DNA from: Magnolia sinica
Taxonomy: Eukaryota; Streptophyta; Magnoliopsida; Magnoliales; Magnoliaceae
DNA: 64,000 nucleotides
Direction of reading: 5' to 3'
Assembly (NCBI RefSeq): GCF_029962835.1
Contig: NC_080574.1
Location: 24,464,001 to 24,528,000 of the forward strand
Made by a program: the position numbers and the translations under genes
Shown: one piece after another, positions 11,725 to 22,700 of the stretch
Position numbering within the stretch: position 1 is the stretch's first letter
Layout of the letters: each line of letters begins with the position of its first letter
Notes under the pieces: model-generated
The model's input: only the letters and a program-made list of their open reading frames with translations
Database searches by the model: none
What the model was told of the DNA's origin: nothing

Positions 11725-14000
11725 TCAGCTGCTGCCATCACTTGAAGCAACCTCTGGCGTCACCCCAGGAGCAGCCTCAGAAGCGACCTCAGGATCAGCC
11801 GCAGCATCAACAAACCTAGCTGCCTTGGTCTCCGGACCCTCAGACCCAGAGACACTTTCATCAAATCCTGAGAGGTTAAGGTCGAGGAAAGATTGCTTCA
11901 TCAATTTGATACATTTGACGTAACCATTCTGATATAAGTGATCCCACTCCTCCAAATACTCGCGGGATTCAAGAAAGGCCTTTACGGCCTGGACATTGGC
12001 TTGTTCAATGACAGTCTTAGTCTCAATCTTGAGTCGAGACAGCTTCTCTTCCAAAGAAGATAGGGCCTGGTGACTTCGTTGACTCTCTTCCCAGGCCTCT
12101 TGCAATTGCGAGGCCAAACGAGCACCCTTAGCCCTAGCCTCATCAACGGCCTTCCTGGCGAGCCCTAAGTCGCCAGTCATTATATTGAGCCGAGTCACGG
12201 CAGCAGCGAGTTGCGCTTCCGCCTCCGCTGCCCGTTTCTGAGTATCGACCAGATTCGATCTAAACCTGAGCACATAAGGAGTAAACTGCAAAAGGAAAAT
12301 GTGAAGTCAGATTAAGCTCGAGGAAATCGGCAAGACAAGCGCGAAGTTCAAGTCTTACCTCGAGAAGTATCTTCGCCACATGAGAGATAGTTCGCCTTTG
12401 GGGAGCTTCGAAGAGGGCGGCGAACTCTTTTTCGCTCCTATGAGAAATTGCCCAGGGGACCATGTCTGACAGGGCTTGTTGGAAGATCGACGTCTCCTGT
12501 TGAGTTGTCTCCCCTTCTGAGGGCTCTCCTTTCCTCTGCTCCGAAACTTGCTCGGCAATAGGTCCTGGCTCAGGAGCCGCTTGAGGCTTGAGAGCCACCA
12601 TGTCCGCCACTTCCGCCCCTTCTTCCGGGTTGGTGATTGTCATGGTCGGGATGGCCGGGGTGGCTTGCCCCTTAGCCTTCGAGACCGTATTCGGCTTCTT
12701 CGGAAGTCAATGCTCTGACCTCGGAGGGGCCTTCATCTTGGAAGGCGGATAAAGGAAGGGCCTTGCCTCAGCCATCTCTGCATTAGAAAAAGTAAGATGA
12801 ATTAAACAAAATTCAAAGGAAATGCGACAAGACAACTAGAAAGTACCTGTTAAGGCAAAGTCCAAACCTAAGTAAAAAAGACGCTCCGGCTGGAGAAGTC
12901 TCTTCCAAGACCGCTACTCTGAACTCAGCGCCTTTAGATCCTTAATCCGAGCTAAAGCGCCGGCTTTAAGTTTTGGCCTTCACTCGGGGATATCTGCGAA
13001 ACACATTCAGTCAGACTTAGAGACATAATGGTTCGAGAAGATAGAGGAAAAAGATATGCCGAGTCACTTGCTTGGGAGAACACCCGAGGAACAGGAGATA
13101 TGATGGGCCATGGCTTGGCAGTCTCCCAGCGACCACACGCCCATAACTATCTATCTCTATAGTACTTGTTGGAGGTAGGTGGATTGGTTATTAAAGGTCC
13201 ACCCTTGTTACGCCAAGCACACAAAAAGTACCAGCCGGGCTGCTACAGGTTCGGTTGTACTTAAAACAGATGGAGAAACTCATCGATAGTCAGTGGGGGC
13301 TGTTTTGTCTCAGCCTACAACACCGTGCATCCGAACAAGTTCCTTCACCCGTTTGGAACTATCTGCCTAGGTGCAATCCGGAGTCGGGAAAGCAGATCCT
13401 GAACAATTCCTTGGAGGGACAGATGCAAACTACACTGCAAAGCGATTTGAAAAATTGCGACCATCCTAGCAGGAGGATGGTCGGGTAACTCACTAGGAAG
13501 AGGAAGGCGAAGAGTGACTGAGTCCGGGACATGATATCCGGCCCCAATCCTGTCCAGATCTACCTCAGCTAAAACCGAGGGAACCGGACCCTTCTGCTCA
13601 TCACCGGCCTCCCCTCCCTTAGCCGCCGACTCAGTAGCCTTTGCCGATCTCCGGGTGGAGACCGGCTCACTGGCCCCTTCGGTCTCCTCATCCTCTTCCT
13701 CCTCAGGAGGATTATGTTTGCAAGGGGGCAGTCGCCAGTGACGCCCCTCCACGAGAGGGACCAGCAGAAATAGGGCGCTTCGCCGAGAACCCAGCCACCC
13801 TTAGAGTGCTGGAAAGCCGCATTGGCGCCTGTGGCCATCTCCTCCAGCAACGAAGGTGATTCCGAGACGTCCCATAGACACCTCGATTCACCCTCGTCAT
13901 CGAAAACTCCCTCCCAGGGGCTTGAGGAGCTGTGCATTACCATTGCAATTGAAAATGAAAGGGAGGGATAGAGTTTGAAACTCATCAGAGATAGCAAGAA
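11725..14000 (-). pseudogene. antisense gene of Tat-type Ty3 element (Transposase_28-like), spliced
   Basis: The region runs opposite to gag-pol. Its 5' part (about 13950-13345) has a patch LLSRLRIAPRQIVPNG, and further on GGPLITNPPTSNKYYRDR (about 13200). These resemble PF04195, 'putative gypsy type transposon' proteins (family knowledge from memory). The 3' part (12291-11725) is a charged coiled coil rich in Ala, Glu and Leu (AEAEAQLAAAVTRL, ASQLQEAWEESQRSHQALSS). Two introns are visible: 12849 to 12788 (acag/gtactt ... taatgcag) and about 12361 to 12287 (cgag/gtaaga ... ttttgcag), the latter joining ILLE to FTPYVLRF. Frameshifts near 12700, 13550 and 13750 and several stops make this copy non-functional. 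Its role in the element's life cycle is not known to me. Confidence 0.75.
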
Positions 14001-14440
14001 GAACCGAAAAAGAGGCGAACGTGGAAGCAGAAATCAGAGAGGAAGGACGAAAATAGCGAAAAATGAGAGAGCAGTGAAAACGAAAATCGGGAGGAGAAGA
14101 ATGCATACGAAAATGGGAGAGGAGCGTCCCGCTCCTCCTTTTATAGCCCTGTCACGTGGCAAGGGCATTTAAGGAGGAGTCGAATCGACTGCCGCTTCGA
14201 CTCCCCCCGACACGTGGCACATGCAGGATGACGCAGACGTCACCCTCGCCATGCATCCAGCGCTCATAAGCTGAAAGAACACTCTGACGGCTTCCCACTC
14301 GTGCGGCCTCGATCAACGAATCGACACATGTTCTAGATGACGCATGACTTCTGCGGGCATTAAATGTTTCATCATAACGTCGGCCCTAGTTCAAATCGAC
14401 TAAAAAACTCTTTACTCCTTAGCCTTAATATGGTTGACGC

Positions 14441-14454
14441 AAGGAGTGAGGGGG
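14441..14454 (+). other. polypurine tract of Ty3 element
   Basis: aaggagtgaggggg, followed by cttac and then the right LTR, is the expected start site for plus-strand DNA synthesis. Confidence 0.7.
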
Positions 14455-14459
14455 CTTAC

Positions 14460-15252
14460 TGTTAGGTGAAAAAATAGAACAAGTACAGAGACTCGGTTAT
14501 GGAATGGACCAACTCTACTGACACCGCCCGGGAATCTAAGGCAACAAGTCTGACTGAGGCAAGTAAACTAAACGCCTAAAGGAGAGGCTTAGCTCAGATT
14601 GTAGGAAATGAATCCTGACTGAGACTTGCAAAGTCATGAGCCACAAGGCGAAGTATATAAGATGCATAAAGTTGACTCGGTAAACGAGGCAATAACATCC
14701 AGAAAGGCCGATTAAGGCCAAAAGCTCAGAAGCCACCTGATCGACCGTAAAATCGACCCATATTTAGGTCGGTTATAGAGTCGGCTATCGGATTAAGAGA
14801 GAATATCGATTACAAATTGGTTCCATTTCATCCGATAGAATGCAAACAGTTTTATCCTTGTAGCTACCTGAGACTCACTCATCACTAGAGTCGGTTAAGA
14901 CCGAGCCAAGAAAGGAAAAGATGGTGTAAATGAAAATACCGTCCTGGAAATCTAGTAACAGGATCTCCGATCCCGAAGATCTCAAGATTGGATGGAGACA
15001 AAAAACGTATTGATATCGAATCTCCGAGATATCAGGAAAAGAATTCCTGTATGATGGGACCCTCCCATTCCTATAAATACATGAGACCTCCAAAGTGAAA
15101 GGTACGTAGATACTATTCTAAACAACCCTCTCACACTATTTTATCCTTGGCTTTAGCAACGGAAGATCCCCCGCTCTAGCCATGGTCTCCTTTATCTCTT
15201 TCTTGTGCAGGTGGTAGGACGGAGGAGCATACACCAAATTTTTTCATCAACA
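14460..15252 (+). repeat. right (3') LTR of Ty3 element
   Basis: Starts tgttaggtgaaaaa, ends ttcatcaaca, and is followed at 15253 by the CGATT target duplication. It carries about 10 bp more than the left LTR near 14745 and many scattered substitutions relative to it. The insertion is therefore not recent. Confidence 0.93.
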
Positions 15253-15502
15253 CGATTCACCATGTGCCCGCCTTACCAACGTTTTGGATTAATTAACAAT
15301 GGCCTCACTTGACCAAGCTGAAAGTCTGAACGTCATGTGCATTGTACAGGGTCGAACATCGTAATACCTCCTAGATATTTGGGTTCAGACTGCATACTCT
15401 GGTCAGCAACGTGCCACGTGACTTTATGTATCTTGGACGCGGATTAACTACTGAACTCGATCGCAGCAGTCTCAGTACTGAGGTGACGTCACTACGTTAT
15501 GT
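15253..15502. other. intergenic flank, nothing recognised
   Basis: Short stretch after the Ty3 target duplication. No gene, RNA or repeat could be identified. Confidence 0.5.
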
Positions 15503-15917
15503 GACCCTATCATGATGTATGTGCTGTATCCATACGGTTTATCTATTATCATTTTAAGACCTGATCCAAAGAATGGGGCAGATCAAAATCTCAAGTGGAC
15601 CCCGCTACAGAAAACAGTGGGGGATTGACGACTATCATTAAAAATTTCTTTGGGCCATAAAAGTTTTTGATCAAGATGATATTTATGTTTTACCTTATTT
15701 CATGTCTGTATTAACTTATAAACAGGTTGAATCTCAAATAAAAATCATAGTGGGCCTTAGGAAGGTTTCAACGGTGCGCATTAGTGTCCCACTCTTTTCT
15801 ATAGTGGGGTCCCCTTGAACTTCGGATCTGCCTTATTATTCGTCTCATGCACTAAAATAATCTCTCCGAATGGATGGATGGTGTGGATACAACACATGCG
15901 TAATAGTTGGGCCCAAA
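15503..15917. mobile_element. foldback MITE, copy A
   Basis: An imperfect inverted repeat. The left arm has tatccatacggtttatc, then gatcaaaatctcaagtgg and aaacagtgggggattga. The right arm has ttcggatctgcc, ctctccgaatggatgg and gtgtggatacaacacatg. The same order of words occurs in five other places in the window (60.7-63.9 kb). No open frame spans it, so it must depend on an enzyme supplied from elsewhere. Confidence 0.7.
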
Positions 15918-16703
15918 TAACGTGGTGACGTAACTTCAGTAGCCAGACTCGCTACTGTCGGGTTCAGGAGCTACGTATTTTCCAGCCGAAGAAATAAAAG
16001 AAGAGAGGGCTCCCACTGCCATACTCCTTCATTTTGAGAATGCTGGTAACAAATCCACCGCACACGTGGCACACATGGATGAAAATCACACTGATCGGAC
16101 TATCTCAATCGTCTGATTTTTCCTATCAATTTTGAATGTTGATAATTTTATTTTATCCATCCAATTGGTACCCAGGTATTTGATGGTTAGAGTAGTTATA
16201 TCATTGCTATTTCAAGTCATTCCATACACAGTGAGGCCCATGATTTGGACGGTTTAGATGACCCCACATGCATGCTAAGCTGATCAGTCATCACCATTTT
16301 CAGGACGTGATGGACCGTTACGTAGCCAGTAGGATCCTACAAATACGCCCCATTCCAAGAACTGGCATCACATGCAAACCAACTACTTCATAGTTGCCAT
16401 CGCATCATTTTTTTTAGCGAAATCCAACCGTCCAAAAGGTTTTCCCCACCATTAAGATCATCCAATGCAATAGATGGGCCAATCCTTTTCTAATTTAGGC
16501 TACAGTGTACTTTGTATTATTTTCCATATTTCGATATTCTCTAAAGAGTGATCCCTATGATGAGCGTATTTCCCTGATTTTGTACGATCATAGTCGGTCC
16601 AATATTTTGGACGGTTGGATTTTGTAGGAATTTGACACGTGGACACTTATGTGCTAGTTGGACAGTAAGTTATTGTCCAACTAGTTGCATGCGAGACCTC
16701 CCC
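15918..16703. other. upstream region of the FemAB-like gene
   Basis: Non-coding, with phrases such as tggacggttt and acacgtggca that recur in repetitive parts of this genome. Likely holds upstream control sequence for the gene starting at 16793, but no individual factor site can be assigned with confidence. Confidence 0.4.
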
Positions 16704-16712
16704 ATTTAAAAG
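16704..16712 (+). promoter_or_regulatory. TATA-like box of the FemAB-like gene
   Basis: atttaaaag sits about 90 bases before the ATG at 16793. A start site about 30 bases downstream would give a 5' leader of roughly 55-60 bases. This spacing favours the ATG at 16793 over the one at 16723, which would lie upstream of the start site. Confidence 0.45.
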
Positions 16713-16792
16713 CGCGGCCCTCATGTCTCTAGAGATCCTCTGCTTCGACGGGGGGAGTTCGTGTCGTCGGAAGTCCCCACTCCCAAACTGCC

Positions 16793-19700
16793 ATGGCGGC
16801 CTGCTATTGTTACTCTGGCAGAGACCTCCCCATACACGGGCCTTCGCCCTTCCTCGGACACATCCCTCGCTCTCTCGTAACTACTTCCTCTATCACCCAT
16901 TTTATTATCTCTACTTTTCCTATTTTCGAGAACTAATCAGCTACAGCCGGCAGTATCCTAACTTCTCATGCAGCCCCATCTTTCCCGCCAATTTGCAACT
17001 TATGTACGAAATCTGCACCATGCAAACGGTAGGCCCCAACTGAAAATCACCTGACACAAAAATCAGGCCGGTTCGCTTATCAGGTGGGCGCTGCTTTTAG
17101 AATAACGGACAACCGACAATCTGAACAAGCATTCAGTTGTGGGCCACATGATGAGTTAATCAGCCTGATGTTCAAAAAGGCTGATCTTCATGACGAAACC
17201 CACCGTTGGCATGCTATGGATGTCCTACACAAGTGGCGTGTTTGCAGGAAAGATGGGGTTGCGTGCGAGGTTATCATGCAGCCAGCTTTAGGGGATCTGT
17301 TCTCCTTTATTAATTAATTAATTAATTAATTAATTTTTTTAACATCATGGAATTCTAATTGTAGATTCTTGGTATACTGTCTTATAGAGTTTGGATTATG
17401 ATGAATGAGAGTTGAGTCAATGTTTCATCTTGGTATTCCTCTAGGTTGCGTTTGGACAAGCAAGTGAATTGGATTGTGAAATTTCAGTTTAATCAAAAGG
17501 AAATGTAAAAAGCAACGATGTTTTTGAGTTTTTGTAGTGATTTGTAGCGTACAAATTGCAGTCACGTTTCTTTCGAGTCTAGCTTGAAAGTGATGTAATT
17601 GCAAACTGGTGTTTCGTACCCTTGATATGAATGCTAACGAAGGTAACTAGATTTTGGTAATTTCCATTTACGTTGGACTAACTGATGCAATTGAATTTGC
17701 TGGCACATCCAAACACGCCCTCCGGAAAACATTTTATTTTGTATTCCTTCATCTTTTCTCATTTTGGTTTATATAGGATGGGAATGGGACTCCATGTCGT
17801 CGTAATTGCACCAGCCGGTCCCCGGCGGCGGTAAATGAGGAGGGTTGATGTGAGTTACGCAGCCAGTCATCAAACTTTTGCTAAGCTACCATTTGAATGC
17901 CTGTTTTGATTGGAATAACAGGATTCATGAAGATGACCCCAATAGTTGGGACAAGGCTACGATGACAATGATGGGGATTTTGGTTTACACGGGAGACTTT
18001 TATTTGAACTTTTTGTTTTCTCTAAAATCTGGAATACAAAGCGCGCTTCAGTAGCTATATTATCTTCCATTACATTGCCTTTGTGGTTGGTACGAACAAA
18101 CCAAGATTTCTGCAAACTCTCAAACTAAATTTAGAAAAATCAGGAACAGCTATCTTCACAGTACATCAGATTTATGTTTGCTCAATTGATGACATAGAGA
18201 GTGCCATCCTTGACATTTCACCGGCAATTCCCATGTAACACATCAAGTGTGATTTTAGGCCCATCCTCAATGCTTTCATCTTGGTCAATGCAGAACCCAC
18301 CATGCTCAGATAAGATAGTAGAATCATGCCGTATGAGTCACGAGCATGATTGTAACTTGAGAGGCCCGGATTAATCCCATCTGAGCCAAACCATCTGAGT
18401 GACTCCCATAGCTTGATGTTGGTGAGACATTATGCAATATTTTCCTTTCTGCTTTCTTAGCTATATTTAGGTTTAGAAAACACTGATGTTTGTTGAAAGT
18501 TGAAATAATTGATTGAATGGGCATTCTCATTCCTTTGCTTCTTAGTATACTTTTTACACCGTTTTGATAGTGGATTGCTGTTCTTTCAATCTATTGACAT
18601 GTTTTTATTTTTATTTTTTATTGAATGGCAGGGAAAATGCCATTCTAGACAAAGTTTCCAAAGCTCGGCTCCTTCATCTAAAATTAGTGCAATCTTTTGG
18701 GGGCCTAGGAAGACTCTCGAGCCGCATGAAATGGATGTTTCCCTTGAGCCATTTACTTTGACTGGGTCAGCCCTAGAGGTGTTTTTTTATGGTACTTTCT
18801 ACAGATTTGGTTTTCCGAGGTGATTTCTTTTGCTGAAGGTGACACTAGTTGCACTTATATATATAGGAACTCTCATCCAATGAGATAAAGCATCAGAAAA
18901 TATCCCTTTCAGTGGTTTCATCAATTTCCGAGATCTCGTCAAAGGACTGGGATGCATGTGTAATGGATGCAGCCGGCCTTGAAAAACTGAATCCATTTCT
19001 TACCCATGGTTTTCTTTCAAGCTTAGAGGAAACTGGATGTGCCGTGAAGGTTAGCTATTATCAACTGCATATTCTTTTTGCCAGTGTTGAAATATTGGTA
19101 TCGTGTTATGTATCGCACCCTTGGGATATGGATACATATCGGTTATCGCATGGGATATATCGATTGTATCGCGTAATGTATTGTTGTTGTTGGAAACATG
19201 GGGAAACATTGGGAAATTAGTCGATTTTTTTTTTTAAATTTTATAAAATGAAACTTCAGTGATTGTTAAAAAGGACATCAATACACACTTATAAATCAAA
19301 ATATTACAAAACAAGTGCACATAATAGGTTTTCTTTGTATGCGGTCCTAATCTAAGCATTGTCTAACTAAATTGATGCAAGTATATTCAAAGTCTATTCA
19401 TATAATTTATAAATGTAAGAAGACGTGTGGAAACACAAGCAATACATTCAAAAGCAAAAGAAGAATAACTAGATCAGGTTACATGCATGTTTGATTTTAT
19501 GTTTGGACATAGATTGCAACCAATTTGCGAGAAATTGGGAAATTTTGTTTTTTTTTTTTTTTTTTTAAATTTTACACAACTTGGTCCATCTCCTCCAAAT
19601 CTCGAAATTGAAGCTCCCAATCCATGATTTTTCATGCGAAACATGAAAAATCATGGATTTGTAACAATTTGACAATGATTTATAGAAAAAAGGATAAAAA

Positions 19701-22700
19701 ATGCTCACCAGATCGAACATGTGGGATATATCCCACTACTTGTGTGTTTCGTATCGCATAGGTGGGATACAAGATATATCGTGGGATATATCGCTTGATA
19801 TCATCAATACTTAAAACACTACTTTTCACTTCATGCTCCATTTATTTCATCCATGTTCTAGATATTCTATTTGGAGCCTTAGTGCTTGCAATCGAGCTGT
19901 ACCTGCTACTTCTATTTTCCTTGATGCACATCATCATCATCATCATCACACTTCCTGGATTAGTTGTATATGTTACGTCTTGAAATTCTGTGGCCCTTCT
20001 TGAAGGTTGCTTGAACTTCTGTTTGGAGAAATGACCATGAGATAGGTGTTATTTCACAAATATCTGATAATAAATTTTATTTTATGACTCGGATCATATC
20101 ATATTGTCATGAGTTTTTAAGCACTTGGAGCTGTTCTTCTCTTTAGATGGTCTTCCATGAATACATGACAAATGAGCGTTCTTATGTATATCATATAGTT
20201 ACCAGCATCAACCTGTACCCTCAGACCTTTTTTTTGATATCTTATCTGAAACTATTTCAGGAAACAGGATGGGTGCCTCGGCATCTTATTGCCCAGGATG
20301 AATACGAAAATATCGTAGGTGTTGTTCCACTTTATCTTAAAAGGTTTAGCATCTGCAATGCTGTCCATGTTCTGTCCTTGTTCCTTTTTCTTGTTTAAAT
20401 GGTCATCTTTAACTTTTACAATCAGCTTTTAGTTGCTTCTGTTTGATAGCAGCTAAACTATTTTAGTTAATTTGAATTGCAGTCACTCGTATGGAGAATT
20501 CGTCTTTGACTATTCTTGGGCTGATGCCTACTACAGCTACGGCGCTCAATATTATCCAAAGTTGCAATGTTGTGTTCCTTTTACTCCAGTAACAGGTCAC
20601 AGGATATTAGTCCGGAACACTTGGTATCGGGATCAAGTCTTTGACAAGTTAGTATCAGCAATGAAGGATCTTACTGCTGAGGTATTGCGCGGACTGAATC
20701 AAGCTTCTTTCAGATTGATTATTGTTTCTCACATATTTTTTCTGGTCCATCTTGTCTTTCTGCACATGGACTTAGGAATGGTAAAAAGCCTCTTGAAATA
20801 AATGGGTTGATATCTGAGGACTTTCATTTGTTATTTATTCATTTACTTGGACAAGATGGATATTATGAAGGCCCATTCACTTACTAGGGATAGGGTCTTA
20901 GGTATGATGGTCGAAACAGAATTCAGATAGTTGGCCCCAAATAGCTGGGACAAGGCCGTGATGGGACAGAATATTGCCATTGGTCTTCCTGTTCATCTTT
21001 TGCATGCAGAGTATCTACTGATTTTATTGTGTCTTGTTAGAGTGCTCTACTGCAGAGAATCTACAAAATAGAAGTTATAAATAATGTAAAATTGAGGATT
21101 TTGTCAAGAAAAGAGGAATCCTTTGCGAATCCGTTGTGTTGAAATCTGAATGGTCAGTAATGATTTCTTGTATACCTTACATTATTGCACTCAGATGTGG
21201 AAAGAAAACTCAGTACAGATGGCTTGAAATTTGTGCACACATCTCAAATGTTACATCAAGACCTAGGTAGCTCAAATTGTCTGGCATGCTTTACAGAATC
21301 ACTATTTCGTTGATGTCCATGAGTTGTTCCATCACATCTGATCCTGGAGAACTTTGAGTTTGCCCATGAATCTCCAGTTTTCGTTGATCTCATCTTTTTA
21401 TCAAAACTTCCCTTTTGTTCCTACTTTTACAGTTTATGGCTAATCTAACGTCTCCATTGCAGTCTAGAAGAACCATTGTTGTATTGTTTATGGCCATTTG
21501 TAGATTGTAGTTTGATTATAAAGAACTTTAGAACCAGTGTGAAGTTTCTACAAAATTTTTTATTATATAATTTTTACTTTAGCTAGTTGAAAAATGACAA
21601 AGCTTCTATTTATATTATGAATATTCATGATATCACCGGTGAATTCTTTCGTTCTCTACTGCTAGGGAACAGTTGATTTACACTATGTTCAATGAGAAAT
21701 AACCTCTAAATGTACATCATGCCTTTTAGTCTTGCTCATAATATTGTACGTGTTATTGGGTTCAACACTGTAGCTTAATGGTAGACAGGGCATGTTTCAA
21801 GATTAAGTTCTCAGGTTTGCGCCCAGTGGACCTATAGAAAAATGTACATTCAATGGCATAAAATTTGGTCAAACCTGCCATGAGGAATGATCACCTATAA
21901 CTGGTTGTAAGTTAGCTTAACATACAGCCATTGTATGTGCCACCTTGGGTTAGCATAAGGTGGTCCCCCTCATGAAGGTCACTTGGTTCAGAAGTTGGGC
22001 CAGTCCACTCATCAGATGGCCCACACGTTATCAAACCATTAAGGTAAACCGACGTTTTAAATATTGTTATCGCATAATGTATCATACCCTTGGGATATGG
22101 ATAAATATCGGTTATTGCATGGGATATATCGGTTGTATCGCGTAATGTATCGTTGTTGTTGGGAAACATGGGAATGTTGAAAAATTGGTTGAATGTTTCA
22201 ATGAAACTTCATGGATTGTTGTAAAAGACATCAATACACACTTAGAAATAAAAACATTACAAAAATAGTGCACATAATAGGGGTTTTATTTGTATGGGGT
22301 CCTAATATATGTGCTTTTCAACTGAACTGACGCAAGTATATTCATATAATTTATAAACATAAGAAGACATGTATGGAAACACAATCAGTACATTCAAAAG
22401 CAAAAGAACAATCACTAGATCATGTTACATACATGTTTAATTTTGTGTTTGGATACAAAGATTACAACTGCTTTGTGAGAAATTGAGAATTTTTTTTATT
22501 TTTTTTCTCAAATTTTCACAACTTGACCCATCTCCGCCAAATCTCGAAATTGAAGTTCCAATCCATATTTTTTCATGGAAAACATGAAGAATCATAGATT
22601 TGCATCCATTTGACACTGGTTTAATGTGATTTACAACAAAAACATGGATCAAAAATTGAAAATGCTCACTGGATTGAATAGGTGGGATATATTGGCACTG

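Larger units (their letters stand above)
5070..15252 (+). mobile_element. Ty3 LTR retrotransposon, Tat/Retand type, degenerate
   Basis: A complete but decayed element of 10,183 bp. It has two LTRs of about 785 bp, a CGATT target duplication on both sides, a primer-binding site just inside the left LTR and a purine tract before the right LTR. Gag, protease, reverse transcriptase, RNase H, a second archaeal-type RNase H and integrase follow in Ty3 order on the plus strand. An antisense coding region fills 11.7-14.0 kb. The second RNase H together with the antisense gene points to the Tat lineage. Stops, frameshifts and diverged LTRs show it is an old, non-autonomous copy. Confidence 0.93.
16877..18631 (+). 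other. intron 1 of the FemAB-like gene
   Basis: Bounded by CTC/gtaact and ggcag/GG. It contains a (taat)n microsatellite near 17311 and a MITE-like segment at 17450-17722. A retroelement tail motif (ccccaatagttgggacaagg) lies at about 17938. The donor is only moderately good, and the first intron boundary is the least certain in the gene. Confidence 0.5.

Noticed and set aside
12355..12558. 67-codon minus-strand frame
   Set aside because: Frame-shifted shadow of the antisense gene exon at 12643-12361.
16723..17043. 106-codon open frame as the first exon
   Set aside because: It is in phase and has a good donor, but its ATG lies only about 10 bases after the TATA-like box. Kept only as an alternative.
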